From positions 1 through 47,782 of the forward strand of contig CAJXPD010000043.1 of the NCBI GenBank assembly GCA_913057785.1: a stretch of DNA of 47,782 nucleotides. Direction: 5' to 3'. The translations under genes were made by a program, and so were the position numbers. Positions 26,392 to 34,810 of this stretch are shown in pieces. This DNA comes from an uncultured Lewinella sp. GTDB lineage: Bacteria; Bacteroidota; Bacteroidia; Chitinophagales; Saprospiraceae. Position 1 is the stretch's first letter. Every line of letters begins with the position of its first letter. Under the pieces are notes generated by a model, which was not told the origin of the DNA, did not search any database, and saw nothing but the letters and a program-made list of their open reading frames with translations.

Positions 26392-27636
26392 TTAATAGAA
26401 GATGTCCCCGTCACGATCAGCAATACTGAACTCGGTGGCTTTTTGGCCACTACTAGCACGAGTACGCTCCTGCTGGAAACGTACCGTAATGGTCCCATTT
26501 CGGAAAGGATTGTACACTACAAGACCTCCTTGAAATTCCCGCTGATAAGCACCATTGCTCAATGGTGTCATCTTCCCCTTTGGTTTACCCAAGGGTACAT
26601 CCCAGAAGCTATACCAGTCATGGAGATGATCTGGTGTCTCTAATGGATTAGGATCACCATACAATACATAGCCATCCGAATGGGTGAGTGCCAGTGTTGT
26701 AGTGGCGCGCATGCGCGCCATGTCTTTGCGATCTCCCCAAACCTCTAGACAATTAATCCTCGGCGGCTGCAGATTCTCTTCGAACCACAGGAGTGCTTTT
26801 TGAATGTTTTCCCACTGCCTTAGGTTGCGGTCTTGGGAAAACTTTGAAGTTCTAGTACTCTGATCTTCTGGATTCAACTCCATGAAAGAGCCATTGATAT
26901 AGTCCTTGTATTTTTCACCATCAGCTATATCATCATGAATATTGACGACGATGAGGCCGTCCTTGCCAATTGCTTGGCGGACCTTCTTCACTATGGGCAG
27001 GTGCCCACTCCAATCCAACATCACGCCATCATACACTCCACTTTCCAGGGCGATTTTAGCTTGTCGTGCTACATTGTCTTGAAAAGCTTCATTTTCGTAA
27101 TCCAACAGATAAAAGGGAACCCAACCGCCTTGCCAGCCTTTTTCAATTTCACCATTATCCAAGCGCTTCCAGAAGGGGCTATCCTCCGGTAAGAAGCTGC
27201 TAGGAGCATCACGCCAACGAATTTCAAAGAGGAAGACCATATTCGGATTGAGTGTCAGCAATCGGGCCCTATTGGACCGGGCTTTTTCTAAGCTTTGTTT
27301 CTCAAACTCAATAGCCAAGCCGTCATATTTTCCTGCCCACTTTAAACCCAATACCAAATCAACTCCTTCTCCCAATTGGCTAAGAGGCTCTTCCCATAGT
27401 AGATCATGCTTGGCAGCAGCCTGGAGACGCTGCTCCTCTGTACCTTGTGGGTAGTCCAGCATGTCAATCCCGTACCATGCTTGGAATGCAGAGGGGAAAT
27501 CACGGCCTTTGACCCGTTCGGTAAGAGAGGTTTCTATTTGACTGCTTGCCCACGGAGTCACTGTAGAGCTGGTGGACTTTGTGCTAGTTTCACAAGCATA
27601 GATCAACAGCAGCAGCCAAAGAATGAGATATCGCAT
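26392..27636 (-). CDS. Putative TIM-barrel glycoside-hydrolase-like lipoprotein
   Basis: A 414-residue predicted lipoprotein (lipobox LLIYAC, C15). The body (about 45-345) reads like a hydrolase barrel of the hypothetical GHL15 type: AWYGIDMLDY, MVFLFEIRWRDA, GVYDGVMLDWSGHLP (D208) and NGSFMELNPED (E253) are plausible strand ends carrying acidic residues. The C-terminus (about 360-414) ends in GGLVVYNPFRNGTITVRF, a small beta domain. It is the first gene of the operon with the symporter, separated from it by 21 bases, and has an inverted repeat just upstream of its start. It has no known substrate. The family assignment is tentative. Confidence 0.65.
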   Translation of the reverse strand: MRYLILWLLLLIYACETSTKSTSSTVTPWASSQIETSLTERVKGRDFPSAFQAWYGIDMLDYPQGTEEQRLQAAAKHDLLWEEPLSQLGEGVDLVLGLKWAGKYDGLAIEFEKQSLEKARSNRARLLTLNPNMVFLFEIRWRDAPSSFLPEDSPFWKRLDNGEIEKGWQGGWVPFYLLDYENEAFQDNVARQAKIALESGVYDGVMLDWSGHLPIVKKVRQAIGKDGLIVVNIHDDIADGEKYKDYINGSFMELNPEDQSTRTSKFSQDRNLRQWENIQKALLWFEENLQPPRINCLEVWGDRKDMARMRATTTLALTHSDGYVLYGDPNPLETPDHLHDWYSFWDVPLGKPKGKMTPLSNGAYQREFQGGLVVYNPFRNGTITVRFQQERTRASSGQKATEFSIADRDGDIFY

Positions 27637-27645
27637 GAATTACAA

Positions 27646-27666
27646 TTGAGATGAAGACTATCTCAA
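27646..27666. promoter_or_regulatory. Inverted repeat upstream of the symporter operon
   Basis: TTGAGAT (27646-27652) and ATCTCAA (27660-27666) form a perfect 7-bp inverted repeat with a 7-base spacer. It begins 10 bases upstream of the minus-strand start at 27636. It lies in the 249-base divergent gap that also serves the sulfatase at 27886. It could be an operator or a leader hairpin controlling the operon. No second copy was found in the window. Confidence 0.45.
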
Positions 27667-27791
27667 ATGTATTGAAGTGCCACCCCAGACCACTGTCGGT
27701 ATCATCCATTTATTTGCTGGATCGTACATTTCCACCTTCAATCTGCCACTGGAATGCAGAACGACACAGACTAAGTTTAGTATCTTGAACT

Positions 27792-27875
27792 ATGAAACGC
27801 GGACGTAAAAGCAAGGCTAAATCTGCTTTACATCTTATCGGTAGCCTATTAGCACAAATACACCTAAAAACTTAA
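27792..27875 (+). CDS. Possible 27-residue micro-ORF or leader
   Basis: An ATG-initiated frame of 27 codons with a basic N-terminus (MKRGRKSKAK) and a hydrophobic C-terminal half. Its stop lies ten bases before the sulfatase start. It could be a translated leader or chance: the region is short and no homologue is recognised. I include it because its close coupling to the next gene is notable. Confidence 0.2.
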   Translation: MKRGRKSKAKSALHLIGSLLAQIHLKT

Positions 27876-27885
27876 GTTTGCCACC

Positions 27886-29316
27886 ATGCGAAAAACCTTA
27901 TTCATCCTGTCAATACTTCTTTGTGGTTCCTGCGAGTCTGCAGATCAGAGCGGTTCAAACACTTCGGCGTTCAACACTGATCGCCCCAATGTTATCCTGA
28001 TGGTAGCTGACGATCATGGGAAAGATGCGATTGGCTGTTACGGGAATCCAGTCATAAAAACACCAAACTTAGACAAGCTTGCGAAACAAAGCACCCGCTT
28101 TGAACGAGCATTCTGCACTACAGCCAGTTGCAGCGCCAGTCGTTCGGTCATTCTCACCGGTCTTCATAATCACGCAAATGGTCATTTTGGTCATATGCAT
28201 TCCTATCATCACTTTAGTGCCTACGATAAGCTCACAAGTTTACCTGTCCGATTGGAGGAAGCGGGGTATCGAACGGGCCATGTGGGGAAATATCATGTCG
28301 CACCGGAAGCAGTGTTTCGCTTCCAACACCGCTTTAAAGCACACTCCCGCAGTACAATAGAAATGGCGGAAGCCTGCGAGCAGTTTATCAAGGCAGAAAC
28401 ATCCGAGCCTTTTTTTCTCTATTTTTGCTTTTCAGATCCGCATCGCGGAGGAGGGTTTGCGGAGGAGCTCCCTTACCAGCCGGATCGATTCGGCAATATC
28501 ACTTCGGGATATCCTAAGGTGGAGGAGGAGAAATATGACCCGAACCAGGTCATCGTTCCTCCCTTCCTACCCGATAACCCGGAAACTAGAGCTGAAATAG
28601 CCCAGTACTACCAGTCCATTTCTCGCCTGGATAAGGGAGTGGGAAAACTCTTGGATTACCTGGAAGAAAGCGACAAGTTGGACAACACCATGATCCTATA
28701 TATCTCTGATAACGGGATGGCATTTCCCGGAGCTAAAACGACGCTCTATGAGGCCGGCATGCAGTTGCCTTTAATCGCCAAAATGCCTAATCAAAAGGTA
28801 GAACGGATTAGCTATGAATTGGTAACATGGGCTGACCTTATGCCGACCATCTTGGAGGTGGCTGATGTAACCTCCGTGGACACTACTATTCATGGACAAT
28901 CATTTGTAGCAGCTATCGAAGGAAACACCTTGGATCGTTCTGAAGTCTATGCCTCCCATACTTTCCATGAGGTCACCATGTATTATCCAATGCGGGTCGT
29001 CAGAGGAGAAAAGTACAAACTCATCCTGAATCTAGCTAGTGGCCTCGAATACCCATTCGCTTCAGATCTGTACGCTTCGAAAACCTGGCAAAGTGTGCTG
29101 AGTAACAAGCTGTCTAGTCTGGGCAGTAAACCCGTAAAGGAGTTTCTGCACCGACCTAGGTTTGAGCTATACAATATCGCTGATGACCCTTATGAGACGG
29201 TAAATCTAGCTGATGACCCCGCCCATAAGGAGATTCTGGATGGTCTGAAAAGAAAAGTGCAGCTCTTTCAGCAGCAAACCCAAGATCCCTGGGTATACAA
29301 ATGGGAATATGAATAA
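27886..29316 (+). CDS. S1-family sulfatase, SGSH-like, with CSASR motif
   Basis: Predicted lipoprotein sulfatase of 476 residues (lipobox LLCGSC, C16). The active-site motif is C82-S-A-S-R86, an alanine variant of C-x-P-x-R that formylglycine-generating enzymes are known to accept. Metal pair D42-D43 lies in VADDHGKD. TGLHNHANGHFGHMHSYHHFSAYDKLTSLP and GKYHVAPEAVFRF parallel human N-sulfoglucosamine sulfohydrolase (SGSH) closely enough to suggest the S1_8-like branch. That branch contains sulfamidases and also O-sulfatases in marine bacteria, so the bond cut is uncertain. It stands alone on the plus strand, divergent from the symporter operon and convergent with the sulfatase at 29334. Confidence 0.92.
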   Translation: MRKTLFILSILLCGSCESADQSGSNTSAFNTDRPNVILMVADDHGKDAIGCYGNPVIKTPNLDKLAKQSTRFERAFCTTASCSASRSVILTGLHNHANGHFGHMHSYHHFSAYDKLTSLPVRLEEAGYRTGHVGKYHVAPEAVFRFQHRFKAHSRSTIEMAEACEQFIKAETSEPFFLYFCFSDPHRGGGFAEELPYQPDRFGNITSGYPKVEEEKYDPNQVIVPPFLPDNPETRAEIAQYYQSISRLDKGVGKLLDYLEESDKLDNTMILYISDNGMAFPGAKTTLYEAGMQLPLIAKMPNQKVERISYELVTWADLMPTILEVADVTSVDTTIHGQSFVAAIEGNTLDRSEVYASHTFHEVTMYYPMRVVRGEKYKLILNLASGLEYPFASDLYASKTWQSVLSNKLSSLGSKPVKEFLHRPRFELYNIADDPYETVNLADDPAHKEILDGLKRKVQLFQQQTQDPWVYKWEYE

Positions 29317-29333
29317 ACCAAAGTCGAGCCTAC

Positions 29334-30959
29334 CTAGCTTTTTCGCTTAGGAAACACATGATGGCTATCAGCCCATTCCTGCCATTTAAGCTGTAGTTCC
29401 TCCAGGAGTACTTCGTTTTCTGGAGCCAGATCATACTGTTCGGTTCGGTCATTCTTTAGATCAAATAATTCCCATTGTTGGTCCCGAAGGTTCACCACGG
29501 CCTTCCAGTCACCTTTTCTTATTGCCCCGTAGTACTGATGCTCCCAGAACCAGTAATCAGGTGCTGGTCTTTTTCCATTTTTCATCACCTCTACCAAGCT
29601 CCGACCGACAGTTGGTGGTATGGCCTGCCTATTGTGGAAGGTATCAGGATAGGTGCTCCCGCTCAGCTCTACCAAGGTAGGCATCACATCCGTAATATGC
29701 CCAAAACTATTAGAAACTCCCCCTTTATCATACATATCAAAATCTGGATAGTGTAAAATTAATGGCGTAGCCAGACCACCTTCATAGGGCTTTACCTTAT
29801 ATTCATGAAAGGGCGTATTAGATGCATTGGCCCAACCAATACCATAGGATACAGCTCCACTGAAATTGGGATCGTTAATTCGAGCATATGCTTTGCTGCC
29901 CAGTTCGTCGTACATTTCTGCACAGGCACCGTTATCAGCCAGAAAGATAATAAGCGTTTCCTCATATTTATTTTTAGCCTTCAGGTAATCCACCAACTTC
30001 CCGATATTATAATCTACCGCATAGACTTGAGCGGCATATACTGCCATACGATAGGCCACCGTATCCTTCTCTGGCTGAGATAGCTCTTCCCAAGATCTAA
30101 CCCGATTATCTCTCGGAGCTACCCCCCAGTTGGCATCCACTAAGCCCATTTCGATCTGACGGCGGTTTCTCTCCTCCCGAACCTCGTCCCAGCCTCCCTG
30201 ATACTTATCTTTGAATAGCTCAATATCCTGCTGCTTAGCGTGAAGTGGCCAATGTGGAGCGTTATAGGCCAGATACAAGAAAAAAGGTGCATCATCTGCC
30301 TGTTCCTCTATGTATGTAATAGCACGATCGGTATAAGCATCCGTGGTATAGTAATCGGGATCAGTAGGAGGATCCAAAGCTTCATTACCTTCATAAAGGC
30401 GCCGCAAACCCTGGGGTTTGAAATAGCTACTAGCTCCTGCATAAGTGCCATAATAGCGTTCAAAGCCTCTTTGTAAGGGTCGTTTTTCTTCACCATGCAT
30501 ACCCAGGTGCCACTTTCCCGTCATGTAGGTATGGTAGCCATTGGTCTGCAATACTTCCGCTAGCGTCACAGAATTCCGATTTAGGAATCCGCGATAACCA
30601 AAGGTCCCATAATCGTGCCGGGCCATGCGCTCTTTATAGGGGTCTTCGGACATCTGCCCAATTCCCGTCATATGAGAATACAGGCCCGTCATCAATGATG
30701 CTCGGGTGGGGCAGCAGCGCGCATTGTTGTAAAACTGTGTAAAACGCAGGCCCTCAGCAGCCAGTGCATCAATATGCGGTGTGGGGATCTCGCCACCGTA
30801 GCAACCGATATCGCTCCAGCCCATATCATCAGTCATAATTAAAATGATGTTGGGGCGAGTTGCGGTATTGGATTGGGAATCAGCGCTCTTGTAGCTGCCC
30901 TGACAATCCATGAGAAGGTAGGAAAATAAGCTTAGAACAAAAAAATAGGTATATTTCAT
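29334..30959 (-). CDS. S1-family sulfatase, lipoprotein, with CCPTR motif
   Basis: Predicted lipoprotein arylsulfatase of 541 residues (lipobox YLLMDC, C19). The formylglycine motif is C82-C-P-T-R86, followed by ASLMTGLYSHMTGIGQM, typical of the arylsulfatase branch that I would place near S1_4. Metal pair D44-D45 in MTDDMGWSDIG is intact and FLADNGACAEMYDELG gives the later metal segment. The C-terminus ends in WELFDLKNDRTEQYDLA. It is the last gene of the minus-strand run from 36093, 116 bases after the GH43 gene. Its stop is only 17 bases from that of the convergent sulfatase. Confidence 0.93.
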   Translation of the reverse strand: MKYTYFFVLSLFSYLLMDCQGSYKSADSQSNTATRPNIILIMTDDMGWSDIGCYGGEIPTPHIDALAAEGLRFTQFYNNARCCPTRASLMTGLYSHMTGIGQMSEDPYKERMARHDYGTFGYRGFLNRNSVTLAEVLQTNGYHTYMTGKWHLGMHGEEKRPLQRGFERYYGTYAGASSYFKPQGLRRLYEGNEALDPPTDPDYYTTDAYTDRAITYIEEQADDAPFFLYLAYNAPHWPLHAKQQDIELFKDKYQGGWDEVREERNRRQIEMGLVDANWGVAPRDNRVRSWEELSQPEKDTVAYRMAVYAAQVYAVDYNIGKLVDYLKAKNKYEETLIIFLADNGACAEMYDELGSKAYARINDPNFSGAVSYGIGWANASNTPFHEYKVKPYEGGLATPLILHYPDFDMYDKGGVSNSFGHITDVMPTLVELSGSTYPDTFHNRQAIPPTVGRSLVEVMKNGKRPAPDYWFWEHQYYGAIRKGDWKAVVNLRDQQWELFDLKNDRTEQYDLAPENEVLLEELQLKWQEWADSHHVFPKRKS

Positions 30960-31075
30960 AAACGGAGTTTTTCAGCAGCAGCAGTATTCAGCACAGCGGG
31001 CCTCCAGGGTGACCTGAGCACTATTGATGCCAAGTGCAAAGACCATACCTCAGTAAAAAATAGCTACTTCAATAT

Positions 31076-32125
31076 TCAGTCTGTCAGTTCGAGAAGCCCT
31101 TCTTCATTCTCCCGAACGGGTTGTAGATGTAAGCGCTCTCGGAGACCACCATTCGGTTGATGCCAAGCCAGGAGTAGTTGCCCCTCGAAATCTTCGAAAA
31201 GCATTCCGTGTCCGCCATCAGCGGTTATAATCGGTGGTTCAATCTGCTCCCAGGGACCAAACACGGAGCCACTTTGAGATCGGGCCATAGCCATTGCGTA
31301 GCGCTGCTCTCCGAAGCTAGACCATAGCATAAGTAGCTCTCCTTTTCTGTTTTGGTAGAAGAAAGTACCGTCCGTTACTAGTCCATTGCGTTTAATGCCC
31401 ACATTTTTCATATTTCTCACCCATGAGGCTTCGGAGGCCTTAAAGAGGAACCGGGGCTTGCCAATAGGCTCAGAAAGATCGGCAGACAGCTCTACCACTT
31501 CCATAGTCCCATCTTCCACTTGCGCCCATTCATGACAAAAAACCATATAGGGTGTTCCATTTTCCTCCCACAGCGTTCCATCTAAACTCATCCAATCCGC
31601 AGGAGTATGCGCAGCCGACTGCATCGCCACAAAAGGTCCCTCCAATGAACTTGACCTGAATATATGTGTGCCTCTCTTCCACTGGGTTTCATCGTTCTTT
31701 GGGTGTGGAGTTTCTGTAATCTTTTCTGTTGAGGTAAGCGTCACAAAAAGGTAGTATTGCCCTTTATAAGCATGGACTTCTGGTGCCCAGACACTTTTGC
31801 GTGCCCAAAAATCATCTGCCAGTTCGAGTACTGCTTTGGGAGCTGTCCAATGTTTAAGATCCTTGCTGGTATAGACTTCTACGCCCTGCTGATTCCGACC
31901 CTCTCCCCCCTTGGTCGCTTCCCTTTGCAATCTGTTCTGCATTTGCGCATACATGTAATAAGTCATGGAGTTGGTATCAGCGAAAATGTAGGGATCGCGA
32001 ATTCGAATGGAGTCCGAAACTATTAATTGGGATTCACTATCCGACTTTTCGGAATCCTGATCCCTGCAAGCTATCAGTAGGCTCAGCAGAGTAAGTATCA
32101 ATAAGCCAAGGGAAAGATTTTTCAT
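31076..32125 (-). CDS. GH43-family glycosidase, lipoprotein
   Basis: A 349-residue predicted lipoprotein (lipobox SLLIAC, C20) with a five-bladed-propeller GH43 pattern. The general base is D44 in IRDPYIF, the pKa-modulating aspartate is D182 in SLDGTLW, and the general acid is E199 in CHEWAQVEDG. SVWAPEVHAYKGQYYLF (111-127) is typical. GH43 includes alpha-L-arabinofuranosidases, beta-xylosidases and exo-galactosidases, and the subfamily cannot be fixed by eye. It has no C-terminal accessory domain. It is between the AraD1-like gene (168-base gap) and a sulfatase in the same direction, and likely trims side groups in the periplasm. Confidence 0.9.
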   Translation of the reverse strand: MKNLSLGLLILTLLSLLIACRDQDSEKSDSESQLIVSDSIRIRDPYIFADTNSMTYYMYAQMQNRLQREATKGGEGRNQQGVEVYTSKDLKHWTAPKAVLELADDFWARKSVWAPEVHAYKGQYYLFVTLTSTEKITETPHPKNDETQWKRGTHIFRSSSLEGPFVAMQSAAHTPADWMSLDGTLWEENGTPYMVFCHEWAQVEDGTMEVVELSADLSEPIGKPRFLFKASEASWVRNMKNVGIKRNGLVTDGTFFYQNRKGELLMLWSSFGEQRYAMAMARSQSGSVFGPWEQIEPPIITADGGHGMLFEDFEGQLLLAWHQPNGGLRERLHLQPVRENEEGLLELTD

Positions 32126-32293
32126 CTCAAAGAATTTAGACTGGCCTCAATGTGGAAAGTTCAACAAGATAACTATTCAAGACAGTGTTCGATGAGGGCA
32201 GAAAGGCTGAAACTTTGCTCTATTGTACATTTTTTTTGCAAAATATATTGCCCATGAAGGGGCGCAACAAACACTACTTAGAAGGATAAGTCG

Positions 32294-33325
32294 CTATCGC
32301 ATAGTCTGCACGCTCACCATATGTTCTTCCCCTTCATCGACTACTAGATAGTTCTTAAGGGGTCTACCTAAGCCCTCCCACTGCACTTCCATCATATCTC
32401 CATCCTGCAAAACCCAACCTTCACCGAAACTAAAAGCGTCTGCTCCAAAGAAATGAATATGAACCTGACCTGGCTGCCTATGATTGGCGTATTTGAAATG
32501 ATGATACTCCAAGTTACTCAGGCTATGCGCCATATTTTTTTCACCTGTTTTGATAGTCCGACGCCACATACTTTCTGTTTCTCGAATGATACCGACCTTT
32601 CCTATAATATCATCAAAATCGATGTCTATAACCAATTCTGGGCCAATCGCACAATTACGAATCTTGGAGGGTGCTAAATATAGATAGTTCTTCTTTTCCA
32701 TCTGGTGATCAGAAAACTCGTTAGCCGTGCAGAACCCAATTCTCCATGGCCGTCCCCTTTCATCTATGATATAAACACCTGCAACTTCGGGTTCTTCTCC
32801 CCCATCATCAGCATAGTTAGGAACACTCAGAGCTGCCCCATGAGCCCTTAGGCTGGTTCCATTTCCCTTGTAGAACCATTCAGGTTGCACCCCAATTTGA
32901 CCTGGTGGCACCTTTCCCCCTTCCTCTCCCCAGCGATACATCTTCATACTATCTGTTTCTACTGAAGATTGTTGAGCCATATGCATCTTTTGCCGGTTCT
33001 CCGCGCTTGCTTTGTGTGTTAAACCTGTACCAGAAAGCATACAATGCAAGGGATCATAAGGGTGATCAAAAGCAGGTAGTAATCGCCAATCGCTATCTCC
33101 CTGATAGATCAGGTCATAATCCATTTGCACGGAGGAGACACCCTCTTGCAGGAGCTGTGTCAGTCGCTTGCCTTGCGCAATAGCTGCTAAGGCGATATCA
33201 TAGCAGGTTTCATAAGGTTCGATGATGCTAAGAAATGGTTCATTGACGATGGCGAGGCGCCGCCCATGCTCTACATGTTGGAGCTGCACTATCTTCAACC
33301 TTTTTGACTGTTTAGGAGAACACAT
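32294..33325 (-). CDS. AraD1/GguC-like protein, FAH superfamily
   Basis: A 343-residue cytoplasmic protein matching the AraD1/GguC branch of the fumarylacetoacetate hydrolase superfamily. Signatures are KIVQLQHVEHGRRLAIVNEP at the N-terminus, DYDLIYQGDSDWRLLPAFDHPYDPLHCMLSGTGLTHKASA (about residues 70-108) and GEEPEVAGVYIIDERGRPWRIGFCTANEFSDH (about 175-205), where acidic metal ligands are expected. Relatives occur in arabinose/galactose operons and are thought to act on 2-keto-3-deoxy sugar acids. I use the ATG at 33325, nine bases after the sulfatase stop, instead of an upstream TTG. It could act directly after the IlvD/Edd dehydratase at 42635, which is in the divergent operon. Confidence 0.85.
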   Translation of the reverse strand: MCSPKQSKRLKIVQLQHVEHGRRLAIVNEPFLSIIEPYETCYDIALAAIAQGKRLTQLLQEGVSSVQMDYDLIYQGDSDWRLLPAFDHPYDPLHCMLSGTGLTHKASAENRQKMHMAQQSSVETDSMKMYRWGEEGGKVPPGQIGVQPEWFYKGNGTSLRAHGAALSVPNYADDGGEEPEVAGVYIIDERGRPWRIGFCTANEFSDHQMEKKNYLYLAPSKIRNCAIGPELVIDIDFDDIIGKVGIIRETESMWRRTIKTGEKNMAHSLSNLEYHHFKYANHRQPGQVHIHFFGADAFSFGEGWVLQDGDMMEVQWEGLGRPLKNYLVVDEGEEHMVSVQTMR

Positions 33326-33334
33326 GGTTTGCAA

Positions 33335-34810
33335 TTAATTGATTTCGTAGGAAGGTACTTTCTCAGGTTTAACGGCCGGGGCATTAATGATCGGAAATTT
33401 GGCCTGCAGTTTTTTCTTTTTACTTTGAAACTGGCGTTTTCTGGCCAAGTTTTTCCATTCTAGAGGATCACGTCGATGATCATACAATTCCTCACTACCA
33501 TCGGGATATCTGATGTATCGCCATCTTTTGGTAATAACACTATGAGCTTGGTAATCCAGGGTTGTCAGATTATATCTATGCCATTTCCGATTGGGTTTCC
33601 GGAGAAGCGGCTTCAGGCTCACACCATCATTGTCAACTTTAGAAGGCAGACCGCAAAGGTCTGTCAATGTTGGAAAAATATCCACTAGATTTACTAGCCT
33701 TGACGACCGGCTTCCGGGCCGTGTGATTCCAGGCACTCTAAGCACAAACGGAACTCGACAGGATTCCTCCCAAAGTGAAAACTTCCGATAATGAAGTTTT
33801 TCTCCGAAGTGCCAGCCATGATCCCCAATTAGTAAAATAATAGTATTGTCTCGATAAGCACTCTGCTCCAATGCCTTCAACACGATACCTACGCAATCAT
33901 CTGCATATTTCATACTAGCTAGATAGGCCTGTACAGCCTCTTTCTCCAAGCCATGTCTTTTCAGTCTTTGGTAGTCGTGATTTTCATCCAAGCCCTGCGA
34001 GATGGCTTGTCCATATGAAGGGATATCATCGAGATCGTCCGGGTTAACCTTAGGCATATCCAACTGCTCGATTGGAAAGGCATCTCGATAGCCTCCAGGT
34101 AGATACCAAGGTAAGTGAGGTTTGAATATTCCACAAGCGATAAAGAAAGGTCGGTCATGCTCTTTCCGTAATTCTTCGGCGGCCCAACTAGCCGTTTGAA
34201 AATCCATCGTTTCTTCCAAAGGCACTGAAAGATCTCCCCAATCAAAATTATTGCCTCCATTCGGATTAAAGCTCAATCCTCCAGCTAGACGTTCCGCACT
34301 CTTCTCCGGATGCTGAATCATCTGATCTCCCTGTGGAAAATGATAGTGTTCCCAAGTTTCAGCTTCTGCCCATTTTGTCTTGAGCCGGTGAAAAAGCTTA
34401 CCTCTAGCAGTGGTAAAATATCCGTGCTGTGCAAAATACTCCGGCAGGGTTACAGCCTCCTTTAGTAAAGGGGCATTACGCATGTAGTGGGCATTTTTAT
34501 AAACACCGGTCGTACTTGGTCGATATCCGGTGAATATGGCCACCCTAGATGGATTACAGGCCGGAGCTGCGGTGTAGGCGCGTTCGAAGGTTAATCCCTC
34601 AGTTGCTAACTTATTCATATTAGGCGTATCTCCCTGTGGATGGCCATCCAAAAAGCCAACCCAGTCATTTAGGTCATCCACCATGATCATCAAGACATTA
34701 TAGGGTTGAGCCTTGTCTTGAGCACATATAGGAACTGGCTGCCAGCATAGCCCTATCACACACGTTACTAATAATAAAGGTTCTATCTTGTATTGCTGCA
34801 AGTGCTTCAT
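33335..34810 (-). CDS. S1-family sulfatase, iduronate-2-sulfatase-like
   Basis: Predicted secreted sulfatase of 491 residues with a signal peptide ending about residue 31 (VPICAQ). The formylglycine motif is C85-N-P-S-R89, and metal pair D45-D46 lies in MVDDLNDWVG. GYRPSTTGVYKNAHYMR and GDHGWHFGEKLHYRKFSLWEES place it near the S1_7/iduronate-2-sulfatase-like branch, as for the sulfatase at 46049, which has a comparable overall design. Its start overlaps the stop of the DUF1080 gene by four bases (ATGA), indicating translational coupling. The AraD1-like gene begins nine bases after its stop. Confidence 0.93.
   Translation of the reverse strand: MKHLQQYKIEPLLLVTCVIGLCWQPVPICAQDKAQPYNVLMIMVDDLNDWVGFLDGHPQGDTPNMNKLATEGLTFERAYTAAPACNPSRVAIFTGYRPSTTGVYKNAHYMRNAPLLKEAVTLPEYFAQHGYFTTARGKLFHRLKTKWAEAETWEHYHFPQGDQMIQHPEKSAERLAGGLSFNPNGGNNFDWGDLSVPLEETMDFQTASWAAEELRKEHDRPFFIACGIFKPHLPWYLPGGYRDAFPIEQLDMPKVNPDDLDDIPSYGQAISQGLDENHDYQRLKRHGLEKEAVQAYLASMKYADDCVGIVLKALEQSAYRDNTIILLIGDHGWHFGEKLHYRKFSLWEESCRVPFVLRVPGITRPGSRSSRLVNLVDIFPTLTDLCGLPSKVDNDGVSLKPLLRKPNRKWHRYNLTTLDYQAHSVITKRWRYIRYPDGSEELYDHRRDPLEWKNLARKRQFQSKKKKLQAKFPIINAPAVKPEKVPSYEIN

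Noticed and set aside
32221..32245. TTGTACATT and TATATTTTG-like sequence considered as a GntR operator and -7 element for the GH43 gene
   Set aside because: It does not fit TNGTNNNACNA, and the -7-like sequence has one base too many between TA and TTTG.
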